Origin: Spirosoma sp. KCTC 42546
Lineage (GTDB): Bacteria; Bacteroidota; Bacteroidia; Cytophagales; Spirosomataceae
Length of the DNA: 64,000 nucleotides
Reading direction: 5' to 3'
Assembly: GCF_006965485.1 (NCBI RefSeq)
Contig: NZ_CP041360.1
Coordinates: 5,374,501 to 5,438,500, forward strand
The notes under the pieces were generated by a model. It had not been told where the DNA came from. It made no database searches and saw only the letters and a program-made list of their open reading frames with translations. The translations under genes and the position numbers were made by a program. Shown one piece after another: positions 30,174 to 40,255 of the stretch (positions within the stretch are counted from its first letter, which is position 1; each line of letters begins with the position of its first letter).

Positions 30174-32978
30174 ATGAGCCCTATCCTGACAATTGCCCGT
30201 TTTGAATTCGCTTATCAGTTGCGACAGCCAGCATTTTACTTATTTGCTGTTCTTATAGTGGGGCAAGGAGTCTGGTACTCCTCCCAATTATCAACGCTTT
30301 ATGCCTATAGTGATCCCGCTGTTACTGCGTATTTGACGTTAGCCTCGCTGGGGGTAATTCTGTCAATAGCCACCGTTTTACTGGCTGGCCAATCACTGAC
30401 GAAAGATCTGGAATATCGTACCAACGCATATCTGTACACCTTACCAATTACCAGTCGGATGCACGTTGCCGGGCGCTTCATTGGCACATACTGCGCGGCA
30501 CTACTGCTCGCGTTATTTTATCCACTTGGCATTACACTTTTTACATCTATTTATACAACCAGTTCAGAAACGGCATGGCTAGCGCTCACGGACGGATTTA
30601 TCCGGTTGCTTGCCCAAAACATCTTTATTGTTATTAGCCTGACGTTTTCGCTGACCATTTTTCTACGAAGTATACGAGGGGCTTATGTAGCACTCTTTCT
30701 GACTGTTCTTTATTTTCTGCTCACCGAATCAAGCCTGAACCTTGTTTCGGATTCGGACCTGTGGCAACTGCTGGATCCATTTGGAGTAGGAATGGCGAGA
30801 GAATCTGTCGAGAATTTGCCGTTCAGCGATGATCCGCAGGGGTTTCTCGTTTATTCTGATCTATTTTTTATCAACCGTCTACTTTGGATGGGTCTGGCTT
30901 TTGGGCTATTAGCCTATGCAGAACAGCGCTTTTCATTCGCTTATTTTGCCAGTAAAGAGCCGAGCAAATTACCAGAAAAAGCCAGTTCAACCAATGCTTC
31001 ATTTCCGCTTAAAAACCTTACTATCCAGCCACGATTTGGCGGTTGGCTATCGTGGCAAACTACCTGGCGGCTGGCTAAACTGGAATTTTCAAATCTGATT
31101 CGACAGCCAGTTTTCCTGATTACGGTTGGCTTGCTCATACTTATAGGTCTCCTATTAACAACGGTGTTAGGGATGAACCCTGATTTCCCGGAATTGCCGA
31201 TCACAGCACGCATGACAGCCTTACGCCTACCCCTTGGGCTGTTTATTGGTTTGTTTCTATTGGTGATGACTGGTGAGTTGGTTTTTCTCGAACGTACAGT
31301 AGGCTTTTGGCTTATTTATGATGCCCTGCCCCAATCCAATTTCGTTCTATTAGTCGCCAAATTAATGGCCCTGGTGGGCGTGGCTGCTGTACTGACTGTA
31401 GTACTTTTTGTTACCGGAGTTGGTGTGCAGCTAGGCAGTGGTTTCAGTGATATTGGTTGGTGGCGCTATAGTTCCGATTTGCTGACCGACGGCTTTCTAC
31501 GGTATTGCCAACTCATAGCCCTTGCCGCATTGGTAGCTTCCCTAACGAATAACCGGCTGGTGAGCCATGTCATTAATCTGATCATTTTTGCCATTTTAGC
31601 CTTCACGTATCAGTTTACAGTAGACGGGCAGCCGCTTTACTTATACAGTTTCCTGCCGGGCTCTAAAACCTACTCCGACTTAATCGGTTTCGGGCCAACT
31701 ACATCGCTTCGCCCTATTGTTCATTTTATGTGGTGGGGCGTAGCGGGCGTTTTATTGGCTTCATTTTTTCTCACCTGGAACCGGGGTGTAGTCAGTAGCT
31801 TGCCCGAACGTATTGGTCAGTGGAGGGATCGGTTTACCTGGCCTTATCAGTTGGCGTTCGTACTTTTTGGTGCCCTAATAGGTTTATCAATGTGGCAAAC
31901 CCAGCAACGCCTTGTTGCCTTGCCCGCTACGCAAACCAACCAGTACAAAACCAGCACAATAGCGGTTCCATTGTTATCCGGCCAGTCGATACGTGTTCAA
32001 ATTCTACACCATCACCCCTATCAGATTCAGCATATGCAGCGCGTCGTTGCGGTGGCGTTACACAGGGGCGAACAACTCTTTGGCAACTACCCTTATGCCG
32101 ATTTACGCATCAAAGAAATACCCGCTGGCGTAGCTAACGTAGCCTCTGAACCCGGCCAAATTCTAATCTCAGAAAAAGAAGGCTGGACTGCCGACAACGC
32201 GCAACCCGACAAGCTTGATTACATAGATTACCTGATTAGCCGTGAGGTATTTAAGCAATGGCTGGTGCATAAGCTGAACCCTGTAAAAAAAGCAGGCGAT
32301 GGTTTTATCAGACAGAGTCTGGCGGAATATCTGGCCTTGCAGGGTGTTGCGAAACAATACGGTACCGAACGACTGACCCAACGCCTTACGCAACGAGCGA
32401 ACTGGTATGCCCAAAGCCGACTGCGTAGTCATAAACCCGAACATCCCCTGCTTCAGTCAAGTGATAACGATGCGCTGGAGCGCGGACGAGCGGCCCTTGC
32501 CTTAAGCAGTATTGAACAAGTGTGGGGAGATAAGCCGCTCAGTTTTACAATCAGCCAGTTTTACCAAAACGCAGTTCAGCACCCATCACAAGCTACGGCT
32601 ACTGCTTTTTCTAATGAGTTAGCCCATCAGTTACCGGATTCATTACGCTATCTGGAAACTTATTTAAGCGATCAGTTCTGGTTCGATTTTAAAGTAGGTC
32701 GGGTTGCTAATTTGCCCAACGGCCTGACGGTTGAAATTATCTCAACGAAGTGGCGGGAAAATAAAATCGGCCAGCGACAACCAGTTCCAATCAATGACTA
32801 TATACCGCTGGTCGTTCTTGACCAACATGATCACCCGATTTATCGGCAGTTGGCCCATCCCAATCCAGACGAACGGTACGTATCACTTCCTGCGCTTCCA
32901 AATGCCCGAAAAGTAATCATCGACCCGCTAGGTGCCTGGCCCGAGCCGAATAAACGTGATAATTACAAGATTTTCTGA
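30174..32978 (+). CDS. ABC-2 type permease fused to a degenerate M1 peptidase-like domain
   Basis: 934 residues. Residues 1-560 contain two ABC-2 permease units, about 12 TM segments (FEFAYQLRQPAFYLFAVLI and LEFSNLIRQPVFLITVGLL begin them). Residues 600-934 are extracytoplasmic and resemble the M1 aminopeptidase part found in permease-M1 fusions of this phylum, but the zinc motif HExxH reads REVFK (690-694), followed by a weak AEYL with E718. Catalysis is therefore not expected. No ATPase gene is adjacent. It may be a transporter with a sensing or binding domain; substrate unknown. Confidence 0.75.
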   Translation: MSPILTIARFEFAYQLRQPAFYLFAVLIVGQGVWYSSQLSTLYAYSDPAVTAYLTLASLGVILSIATVLLAGQSLTKDLEYRTNAYLYTLPITSRMHVAGRFIGTYCAALLLALFYPLGITLFTSIYTTSSETAWLALTDGFIRLLAQNIFIVISLTFSLTIFLRSIRGAYVALFLTVLYFLLTESSLNLVSDSDLWQLLDPFGVGMARESVENLPFSDDPQGFLVYSDLFFINRLLWMGLAFGLLAYAEQRFSFAYFASKEPSKLPEKASSTNASFPLKNLTIQPRFGGWLSWQTTWRLAKLEFSNLIRQPVFLITVGLLILIGLLLTTVLGMNPDFPELPITARMTALRLPLGLFIGLFLLVMTGELVFLERTVGFWLIYDALPQSNFVLLVAKLMALVGVAAVLTVVLFVTGVGVQLGSGFSDIGWWRYSSDLLTDGFLRYCQLIALAALVASLTNNRLVSHVINLIIFAILAFTYQFTVDGQPLYLYSFLPGSKTYSDLIGFGPTTSLRPIVHFMWWGVAGVLLASFFLTWNRGVVSSLPERIGQWRDRFTWPYQLAFVLFGALIGLSMWQTQQRLVALPATQTNQYKTSTIAVPLLSGQSIRVQILHHHPYQIQHMQRVVAVALHRGEQLFGNYPYADLRIKEIPAGVANVASEPGQILISEKEGWTADNAQPDKLDYIDYLISREVFKQWLVHKLNPVKKAGDGFIRQSLAEYLALQGVAKQYGTERLTQRLTQRANWYAQSRLRSHKPEHPLLQSSDNDALERGRAALALSSIEQVWGDKPLSFTISQFYQNAVQHPSQATATAFSNELAHQLPDSLRYLETYLSDQFWFDFKVGRVANLPNGLTVEIISTKWRENKIGQRQPVPINDYIPLVVLDQHDHPIYRQLAHPNPDERYVSLPALPNARKVIIDPLGAWPEPNKRDNYKIF

Positions 32979-33033
32979 TTCTTCGACAGGATTTTTAACG
33001 CTAGAATTTATCCTGTTAATGCTGTCGAAAACG

Positions 33034-33708
33034 TTACAAATCCAGCACATAGAGTTGCCGGGCTATTTCCATGGTCAGGCTGGGATCGTAGGCCGCATTT
33101 AGTCGAACGGCGTTCTCGGCAACCGTTAGCGGCAAACCAGCTTGTTTACGCCGTTGGTTAACGTTCCGATAATCCTCAATGGGCCACACAAAGCAACGAG
33201 AGGCCGACGACGCACGAACTTTCCGACAGGCGATTTGTGTGCCATACAGTTGTGGTTTCTGCGCGTACATCAACGAACGGTCGAGCATCAACGCGTATTG
33301 ATGAAAGGGCAGCTCCCCCGATTCAGCGGCTTTCTTTACAGCAGGCAGGTAAGTGTCTACTTTGTGCGAGTGCTGAATGATGTAAAAGATGGCTTCATTA
33401 GTCGGCACACCCACCATTGTTTTTCCCGGATAACCCTGTTGTTGCAGAATTACCTCCGCACGCTTCAGATTACTCGAATCAATCTGAATCTGTTCGGTCC
33501 AAAGGGCACCAGCCAGTTTAGTTCGACTCACCTTATACAGGGTTGTTAAACTATCCGTTAGCGGCTGATTATTACCCAGTTTAGTCAACCACACCCGATT
33601 GCGCTGATCCAGTACATACATACTGTCTAACTCATGTTTGAGTATGTTTTTCGATTGCGAAAATGCGCAAACGGGTAGTAAACTGAGGGCGAATAGTAGG
33701 AATCTCAT
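33034..33708 (-). CDS. Secreted DUF6624-type protein
   Basis: 224 residues with a signal peptide (MRFLLFALSLLPVCAFSQ). The mature part has FYIIQHSHKVDTYLPAVKKAAESGEL, LMLDRSLMYAQKPQLYGTQI and IEDYRNVNQRRKQAGLPL, the pattern I associate with DUF6624. Function unknown, periplasmic or secreted. Convergent with the ABC permease gene and divergent from the S9 peptidase gene. Confidence 0.7.
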   Translation of the reverse strand: MRFLLFALSLLPVCAFSQSKNILKHELDSMYVLDQRNRVWLTKLGNNQPLTDSLTTLYKVSRTKLAGALWTEQIQIDSSNLKRAEVILQQQGYPGKTMVGVPTNEAIFYIIQHSHKVDTYLPAVKKAAESGELPFHQYALMLDRSLMYAQKPQLYGTQIACRKVRASSASRCFVWPIEDYRNVNQRRKQAGLPLTVAENAVRLNAAYDPSLTMEIARQLYVLDL

Positions 33709-33799
33709 GATTAATTGTAAGTAATGGGCAAATTAGCAAAGATGAAGATACCAATGGCGGATTTTGAGTAATTTAGTAAGTCTTAATTTACCCTTTTTT

Positions 33800-36700
33800 A
33801 TGAATCGCTTCACTCAACTTCTACTCTGTTTTCTACTGACAACTCCCCTGCTGGCCCAGATTCAGAAACGTGCGCTCACCGGTGCCGATTACGACCGCTG
33901 GCAGAGTGTTCGCTCCGAAAAAATTTCGAATGATGGCCGCTGGATTGCCTATCAGATTGACCCGCAGGATGGCGACGGACGGCTGGAGGTCGTAGCTGGT
34001 GGCTCGAACACCTCTACGACACGCTATGTATTCCCCCGTGGGTACATGGCCCAGTTTACACCTGATAGCAAATTCCTGGTCATGCGCCTGAAAGTCCCGG
34101 TTGCTGATGTTCGTAAGGCGAAACTCAAAAAGCGAAAGCCCGATGAGATGCCTAAGGACAGTCTTCTCGCTCTGAATCTGTCGACCGGAAAGCCAACCAA
34201 ATTGCCGAATGTCAAATCGTTTTCCTTTGGCAAAGAAGCCGGTTCCTGGCTGGCGGTCGTTCAGGAACGGAAAGATGATAAAGAAAAAACGACGCCTAGA
34301 GGCAGTGCCCAAAGCTTAAAAGACACGCTTAATCCAGCCCCTGCTGTTTCTACAACAACTGTAGCTACCCGCAAAGGCCCGGCAAAAAAACCAAAGGGTG
34401 ATGATCTGACACTCTTCAACATGGCCGATGGTTCGCGAAAAACAGTTCGGTATGTTTCAAACGCGGTTGTATCTGATAATGGCCAGGCTGTATTTTACAG
34501 TAAAGAATCTGCCAATGACTCGCTGAAAACGGGCGAAAACGCGGTACCAGGTGTGTTTTTGTTCAATACGGCCAACGGGAAAACGATGCTTGTGGACACC
34601 AGTTCAAAGCGGAAGATTTATAAAGGGTTGGCAATAAACAAAACCGGTGAGCAACTTGCCTGGATGGCCTCTGCCGATAGCGCGGGCGCTGATGTCAAAG
34701 TGTTTTCGCTCTATTATAAAAATCTGGCCCCGGCAACCGTAGCTAAAGGAAAGAAGCCGAAAACGCCCGTAATCGAAGCCCCATTTACGGTGATAGCCGA
34801 CACGGCTGCCAAAGTTTTGCCCAAAGGCTGGTCGGTGAATGAGTTTCGTGAGCCGAAATTTGCGGATGATGGTAAGCGGCTGTATTTCTCAACCTCACCC
34901 ATTGCGCCCAAGCCTACCAAAGACACGCTGACACCCGATGATGAAAAGGTTCGCATGGACATCTGGACCTGGACAGACACGCGTTTGCAACCCATGCAGC
35001 AACGACGGCTCAAGGAAGAAAAAGAACGCGGTTTCCTGACGGTTTATGATCTGGCAACCGGTAAAGTTATTCCATTAGCGAATCGGGAAGTGCCAACAGT
35101 AGCCTTCGACCCTAAAGTCAATACACGTTACGTATTAGGCTTGAGCGATCTGCCTTATCAGGTTCAGGCGTCCTGGGACCCCGGCCATACAGACTTATAC
35201 CTGATTGATGTTCAAACAGGTGAGAAAAAGCGAATCGCTAATGATATTATGGCGTCGCAACCGAAACTATCACCCGAAGGAAAGTATGCTTATTGGTTCG
35301 ATGAGCGCGATTCACTCTGGCGGGCCTGGTCAATACAGGATGGCAAACGTATTGATCTGACGCGTGGCCTGCCCAGCAAATTTTTCGACGAAGAGCACGA
35401 TACACCAAACCTACCCGGTGCCTATGGGGCAGCAGGCTGGACAACCGGCGACCGTTATGTTTGGCTGTATGATCGTTATGACATCTGGCAGGTTGACCCT
35501 ACCGGCCGCGAGAAGCCGCTGAATTTGACTGCGAGCTGGGGTCGCAAAAATAAGGTTCGTCTCCGTCGTGCCGAGCTGGACAATGAAGAGGATGATGCTC
35601 CCGGTCGGCGGGGCGGCTCTATCGAAAAAGGTATAGACCCTAAAACCGAATTATTCCTGACCGGCATCTGGGAAAGCGATAAATCGACCGGGATTCTGAA
35701 AAGTAAGAATGGACTTGCGGCAACAGACCCAACAACCCTGAGCCGCAGCAATCACCGTTATTTCGGGTTGAACAAAGCGAAAAATGCGTCGACCATGACG
35801 TTTTATAAAGGTAACTATCAAGAACCGATCAACATTTTTGTGACCGATACAACGCTGGCTACGCCGAAACAACTAACCCATGCGAATCCGCAACAGGACA
35901 GCATCCGATGGGGCAGCGTAGAAATTGTGAAGTGGATCGGCACCAACGGCATCAAACTCGAAGGACTGCTCTTCAAGCCAGAAGGGTTCGATCCGAAGAA
36001 AAAATACCCAATGCTGACGTATTTCTATGAGCGAAATGCCGAAACCCTGAACGATTACCGGGCTCCTTCGCCAAGCCGGTCGACTATTAACGTTCCCTAC
36101 TGCGTGTCCAATGGCTATCTGGTCTTCATTCCGGATATAGTTTACACAACTGGCCAACCAGGGCCTAATGCCTATGACTGTATCGTGCCGGGTGTGCTGA
36201 GTTTGTTGGATAAGGGCTTTGTTGACCGCGACCGACTGGGTATTCAGGGGCAAAGCTGGGGTGGTTACCAAACTGCGTACATCATTACCCGTACAAATCT
36301 GTTCCGGGCTGCCGAAGCCGGGGCTCCTGTTGCCAACATGACGTCGGCTTATGGCGGTATTCGTTGGGAAACGGGTATCAGCCGGGCATTCCAGTATGAA
36401 AAAACCCAGAGCCGCATTGGCGGTACACTCTGGGATAAGCCGATGAATTACATCGAGAACTCTCCGCTGTTCTTTGCTAATCGGATAGAAACGCCCCTCA
36501 TGATGACGCATAATGACGCCGATGGGGCCGTCCCCTGGTATCAGGGAATCGAGATGTTCTCGGCGCTACGTCGCTTGAACAAGCCAGTCTGGATGCTGGT
36601 CTATAATGGCGAAGGCCATAACCTGACGCAACGGCACAATGCCAAAGATCTAAGCGTTCGGCTGTATCAGTTCTTCGATTATTACTTGAAAGACGCACCC

Positions 36701-36811
36701 ATGCCAATCTGGATGAAAGAAGGTCGCTCCGCCGTTGAGAAAGATCGGGGCGAAATGAAGTATGGTCTATCAGTAGGATCGACTCAAACCCAAAGCAGCG
36801 GGACAAACTAA
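33800..36811 (+). CDS. Secreted S9-family serine peptidase
   Basis: 1003 residues from the ATG at 33800, which gives a signal peptide (FTQLLLCFLLTTPLLAQ); the ATG at 33764 would spoil it. A long N-terminal beta-propeller (to about residue 690) precedes an alpha/beta hydrolase domain with GQSWGGY (Ser819), the Asp of NDADGAVPW (906-908) and the His of GEGHNL (940). Prolyl-oligopeptidase-like enzymes of this size degrade peptides in the periplasm. A Lys/Pro-rich insert (KKPKGDD region) interrupts the propeller. Complete. Confidence 0.92.
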   Translation: MNRFTQLLLCFLLTTPLLAQIQKRALTGADYDRWQSVRSEKISNDGRWIAYQIDPQDGDGRLEVVAGGSNTSTTRYVFPRGYMAQFTPDSKFLVMRLKVPVADVRKAKLKKRKPDEMPKDSLLALNLSTGKPTKLPNVKSFSFGKEAGSWLAVVQERKDDKEKTTPRGSAQSLKDTLNPAPAVSTTTVATRKGPAKKPKGDDLTLFNMADGSRKTVRYVSNAVVSDNGQAVFYSKESANDSLKTGENAVPGVFLFNTANGKTMLVDTSSKRKIYKGLAINKTGEQLAWMASADSAGADVKVFSLYYKNLAPATVAKGKKPKTPVIEAPFTVIADTAAKVLPKGWSVNEFREPKFADDGKRLYFSTSPIAPKPTKDTLTPDDEKVRMDIWTWTDTRLQPMQQRRLKEEKERGFLTVYDLATGKVIPLANREVPTVAFDPKVNTRYVLGLSDLPYQVQASWDPGHTDLYLIDVQTGEKKRIANDIMASQPKLSPEGKYAYWFDERDSLWRAWSIQDGKRIDLTRGLPSKFFDEEHDTPNLPGAYGAAGWTTGDRYVWLYDRYDIWQVDPTGREKPLNLTASWGRKNKVRLRRAELDNEEDDAPGRRGGSIEKGIDPKTELFLTGIWESDKSTGILKSKNGLAATDPTTLSRSNHRYFGLNKAKNASTMTFYKGNYQEPINIFVTDTTLATPKQLTHANPQQDSIRWGSVEIVKWIGTNGIKLEGLLFKPEGFDPKKKYPMLTYFYERNAETLNDYRAPSPSRSTINVPYCVSNGYLVFIPDIVYTTGQPGPNAYDCIVPGVLSLLDKGFVDRDRLGIQGQSWGGYQTAYIITRTNLFRAAEAGAPVANMTSAYGGIRWETGISRAFQYEKTQSRIGGTLWDKPMNYIENSPLFFANRIETPLMMTHNDADGAVPWYQGIEMFSALRRLNKPVWMLVYNGEGHNLTQRHNAKDLSVRLYQFFDYYLKDAPMPIWMKEGRSAVEKDRGEMKYGLSVGSTQTQSSGTN

Positions 36812-36818
36812 ATTGGAT

Positions 36819-36894
36819 ATGTATAATGGACAATGAATAATGAAATGACCAACACGTCTGTAAAATTGTACATTACTCATTGTCCATTATACAT
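36819..36894. repeat. Word-like inverted repeat (ATAATGGACAATG type)
   Basis: 18-bp perfect arms (36819-36836 and 36877-36894), made of ATAATG/CAATGA words. It lies between tandem plus-strand genes. Confidence 0.85.
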
Positions 36895-36935
36895 TGCCAT
36901 TAGTTTATGTAACTTTACAGAAACAACCCGCCGAC

Positions 36936-37283
36936 ATGTCCATTAGTAAACAACCCTTACTGTTCGTAGGCTCTCAGGGAGAAAAACATTTGTACATGCT
37001 ATTCGATAGTGGCGCAAACCTATCATGTATAAACCCGGAGCATGTTCCAGAGGTAGCCCATTTAGAAAGTCTGGGACGGATAAGGCGTGTAGCCACAGCT
37101 GCGATAGGGCATTACATCGAGATAAAGCATGTTGTTCGACTGGATTTCTATTTGCAAGACGTGCTTCTCTCTGATGAATTCCTGGTCGTTCCTGATTTAA
37201 GCGAAGAAGCAATCATTGGCGCGGCCACTATGCAGAAGTGGCGAATAAAGCTTGAACGGTCCGCCGTCGCGGTTCGAACATGA
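36936..37283 (+). CDS. Retropepsin-like aspartic protease domain protein
   Basis: 115 residues from the ATG at 36936 (MSISKQPLLFVGSQGEK); the upstream start at 36894 lies by the repeat. A single retropepsin fold is suggested by LFDSGANLSCINPE (D-S-G-A active site), VRLDFYLQDVLLSDEFLVVPDLS and AIIGAATMQKWRIKLE. Such proteins act as dimers. No signal peptide, so cytoplasmic. Substrate unknown. Alone between two inverted repeats. Confidence 0.75.
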   Translation: MSISKQPLLFVGSQGEKHLYMLFDSGANLSCINPEHVPEVAHLESLGRIRRVATAAIGHYIEIKHVVRLDFYLQDVLLSDEFLVVPDLSEEAIIGAATMQKWRIKLERSAVAVRT

Positions 37284-37340
37284 CACGGTACATGTAGATC
37301 CTAAAGTGGCCAAAATGCAGTTGATTTAGAAATTAGGTTT

Positions 37341-37418
37341 ATTAACCACAGAGGCACAGAGAACACAGAGTTATAAATAAGCTAAAAATTCTATGTTCTC
37401 TGTGCCTCTGTGGTTAAT
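37341..37418. repeat. CACAGAG-type long inverted repeat, copy 2
   Basis: Perfect 24-bp arms ATTAACCACAGAGGCACAG... (37341-37364) and its complement (37395-37418). Same CACAGAG-GCACAGAG-AACACAGAG words as 42900-42994 and related to 18107-18186. It lies between convergent genes. Confidence 0.92.
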
Positions 37419-37455
37419 AATTTCACATAATTACTCAGTCGTTAAATTGAGTTTG

Positions 37456-40083
37456 TCATCGGCTTGAGGCCTGTTCATTTACGGTAAAATTCACCGTTTT
37501 CCCTTCCTGTACTTCCTGCCGTTTCGGGAAGGAGTAGCTCCCACTTCCCTGAACAGAAAACGTACGAAGTCCAATCTTGCCATTTAGCACGGTCAGCGAA
37601 ACGCCTGTGTTCGTACCAGTCCGTTTTATAGAGCAGGTTCCCCAGGCCGAGCCGTTCGACCAGAAATACGTCCCTGGTTTTGAGGTGATCGTCATGGATT
37701 CCGTTACGCCCGAATACTGAAACTGACTCCAGGCTAACACCGTGTTCCAACTGGTCATGGATCGGGCATAATGATAGCCGCACTCGGGTTCGTTAAATGG
37801 ATTCCGCTTGCGACCGTCGAACCGATTCCGAATAGCCGAAATGCATTTGAGTGCATTGTCGGTTTGGCCTTCATACAACATGCCAACGGCGGCACAGTAT
37901 TCAAAGCCCGTCATCGACTCCGCAAAATACGGGAATGGTACTTTCAAACGTCCTTTGGGCCAGCTCGCCATTAATAAACCGGCTTCATCGCCCATCACAT
38001 ACGACCGCATATTATTAAAATGATCGGCGAAGTTGTCCAGATAATTGTACTTCATAATGCTTTTCAACGTAGTCAGGATGTGCTCCCGATTGGCCAGATA
38101 ACCCAGCCCTACCATGTGCGCCATCATCTGACCAACTAACTGATCGACCAGGCAACCTTTTCCTAATTGATAGTCGGGCACACTAACGGTTGAGTCGCGT
38201 TCCCAGTTGAGAAAATCAAACGTTTTGGGATCTGTGATTTTATGCTCGTAGTATTCGCCATTGAACAGATTTTGATCCATCCAGGTACTCCCCTTTTTAG
38301 CTAAGTCATCGCATTTTTTGGCCAGTTCGGTATCGTTCATAGCCATAGCCATGTCGCGACCGGCTTTCAACGCGCCCAGATACCAGAAACCCATTTGTGG
38401 ATTGGGGCCGTAATAATCGACATCCATCGTATTATGCTGCCGCCCTTCCATCACACCGTCCTGATTGCCATCCCAGCCGCCTTTGATCCAGGCATAGCTC
38501 AGCACTTTTTTCACCTGTGGCCAGTTCTTTTTCAGAAACTCCTGGTTGCCCGATAACTGCCAGTCCCGGTAGAATTTCATAATCGTTCCCAGTTGCCCGT
38601 CGGCTGCGGCATTCTGCCATTCCTGGGCCTTTTCCAGCGGAAGCATAACCCGGAAGCTCATCTTGCCAATGTCGTTGGTCGCATAATTGAACTCGATGTC
38701 GCGCATCGACTGCGATAAGTCGGCAAAGAGAAAAGCGGTTGCCTGTTCATAATTCCAGACATGTGTGCAGGAGCCGAAACAGGAACCAAATTCATCAAAA
38801 ACACCCTCCCAGCCCATCAGGTGCCCACTCGGAATTCGAAAAACCGTTTGTGATCGTAATGTAGCCAGATTAAATAAAGCGGCCTCTTTGATCACCTCCG
38901 GGTAATCGCTTTGCAGAAAGGCATTGACAAATTGACGGGTCTTCGTTTCCAAAGCGGGTAAGCGAGGCAGCGTTTTTACAATAACATCCCAGGCATCGGC
39001 ATACTGCGCTGAATAGTAATTCCCCACGGCTGGCTGATCTGGTTTTGTTGAAAACGACGCCCAGGCCGCCCGATTCGGGAAATTCCAGGTAATGAAAAAC
39101 GTGAATGTCTGGGTTTGTCCGGGCGCAATTGACTTCTGTACCGCCAGCGATGCCAGCGGGTCATCATCAACAAGCTTACTCTTTTCGGTCAGGACACCAT
39201 CGGCGCTGAAATCGTCCCAGAAATCGAGCATGGCATTCTCCCAATCATTGGAGCGCGAACTGGTTCGGTAGCTTACTCCCATAGTACTATTCGTTGTTAG
39301 GGCGATTGTTCCCCAGGCAGCATCCTGTCGGCTCACACTATCCGAATGCATAAAAATGCCTTGTACCTCGCCTTCGCGTTTGTAGGAATTGATGTTCTTT
39401 TTGGCACCGATAGGAACGTAGTCGCCTTTCCAGTCTTTGATGGATTTACCCCCGTCCTTCCCAATAAAATTTCGCATCGACCCACACACCGATACGACCA
39501 GGGGCGTCTGGCCCGTATTGGTTACTTCATAAGCCAGCACGGCAATGGGAATCCCGCTATTATCAGCATCACCGGGAATGAATGGGTTAAAGCCTTTTAC
39601 TTTCACTGTCACAGGCATTCGTTTGTCCGATAAATTGACCTGCCCAAACGGGTAAGCCGCATCGAACGAAGCATCGGTGAAGCGGGGAAAGCCATGCTGA
39701 TTTACGGGACGACCTTCGTAATGCTGAAATTCGGATGGGTCCAGCGGGCCAAGTAGCGCTTTCGTCATGGATTTTCCCTGCGTCGGGCGCACATTGATCG
39801 CAAAAAACGGGGCATTATTCCCAACAGTCACCGTGCTGAATCCTTTGGCCGGTTTGTTCATGATTTCCCAATCGCGCAGTTCCCCCCGACCGCCCAGCGA
39901 AACCGTTCCAGTACCGATACCACCCAACGGGAGTGCAATGTTCACCAGATGATCTTTGTCGTAATGCTTCAGGGTTGGCCAGGTAGTGGGTTTCCATTGG
40001 GCAACGCAGGTTTGCGCTATGAGCAACAGGAAACCAAGTAGATAGCTAGTTGATCGGTTTATCTGGTTAGGGATACGGTTCAT
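37456..40083 (-). CDS. GH116 beta-glucosidase / glucosylceramidase-like protein
   Basis: 875 residues with an N-terminal signal (STSYLLGFLLLIAQTCVAQ). N-terminal GBA2-like domain with ALPLGGIGTGTVSLGGRGELRDWEIMN; the catalytic alpha/alpha barrel follows with WNYEQATAFLFADLSQSMRDIEF, GGWDGNQDGVMEGRQHNTMDVDYYGPN and ECGYHYARSMTSW. These match the DUF608/GH116 signatures of bacterial relatives of human GBA2. Likely a periplasmic retaining glycosidase on plant- or sphingolipid-derived beta-glucosides. A 21-bp inverted repeat lies 27 bp upstream of its start. Confidence 0.9.
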   Translation of the reverse strand: MNRIPNQINRSTSYLLGFLLLIAQTCVAQWKPTTWPTLKHYDKDHLVNIALPLGGIGTGTVSLGGRGELRDWEIMNKPAKGFSTVTVGNNAPFFAINVRPTQGKSMTKALLGPLDPSEFQHYEGRPVNQHGFPRFTDASFDAAYPFGQVNLSDKRMPVTVKVKGFNPFIPGDADNSGIPIAVLAYEVTNTGQTPLVVSVCGSMRNFIGKDGGKSIKDWKGDYVPIGAKKNINSYKREGEVQGIFMHSDSVSRQDAAWGTIALTTNSTMGVSYRTSSRSNDWENAMLDFWDDFSADGVLTEKSKLVDDDPLASLAVQKSIAPGQTQTFTFFITWNFPNRAAWASFSTKPDQPAVGNYYSAQYADAWDVIVKTLPRLPALETKTRQFVNAFLQSDYPEVIKEAALFNLATLRSQTVFRIPSGHLMGWEGVFDEFGSCFGSCTHVWNYEQATAFLFADLSQSMRDIEFNYATNDIGKMSFRVMLPLEKAQEWQNAAADGQLGTIMKFYRDWQLSGNQEFLKKNWPQVKKVLSYAWIKGGWDGNQDGVMEGRQHNTMDVDYYGPNPQMGFWYLGALKAGRDMAMAMNDTELAKKCDDLAKKGSTWMDQNLFNGEYYEHKITDPKTFDFLNWERDSTVSVPDYQLGKGCLVDQLVGQMMAHMVGLGYLANREHILTTLKSIMKYNYLDNFADHFNNMRSYVMGDEAGLLMASWPKGRLKVPFPYFAESMTGFEYCAAVGMLYEGQTDNALKCISAIRNRFDGRKRNPFNEPECGYHYARSMTSWNTVLAWSQFQYSGVTESMTITSKPGTYFWSNGSAWGTCSIKRTGTNTGVSLTVLNGKIGLRTFSVQGSGSYSFPKRQEVQEGKTVNFTVNEQASSR

Positions 40084-40109
40084 ACATGACCTCGCTTTTG
40101 TACGTACAA

Positions 40110-40154
40110 CTGATAGATGGGTATGACCCCGATGGGGTCATACCCATCTATCAG
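40110..40154. repeat. 21-bp-arm inverted repeat upstream of the GH116 gene
   Basis: Arms CTGATAGATGGGTATGACCCC (40110-40130, 21 nt, first 20 shown as CTGATAGATGGGTATGACCC) and the complement (40134-40154) with loop GAT. Between tandem minus-strand genes; may end DUF1573 transcription. Confidence 0.85.
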
Positions 40155-40255
40155 TTCAACTCAATGATACTAAAAGCGTGGCCTTAGACAATTATTACTC
40201 TTTCATAAAAGAGGTTGATTCGAGCAAAAAAGAGCGATTAGGGATGTTCTCTTCT

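Noticed and set aside
33833..36833. Several antisense frames of 60-212 codons opposite the S9 peptidase gene
   Set aside because: The sense frame has all family motifs; the antisense frames show none and follow from codon bias.
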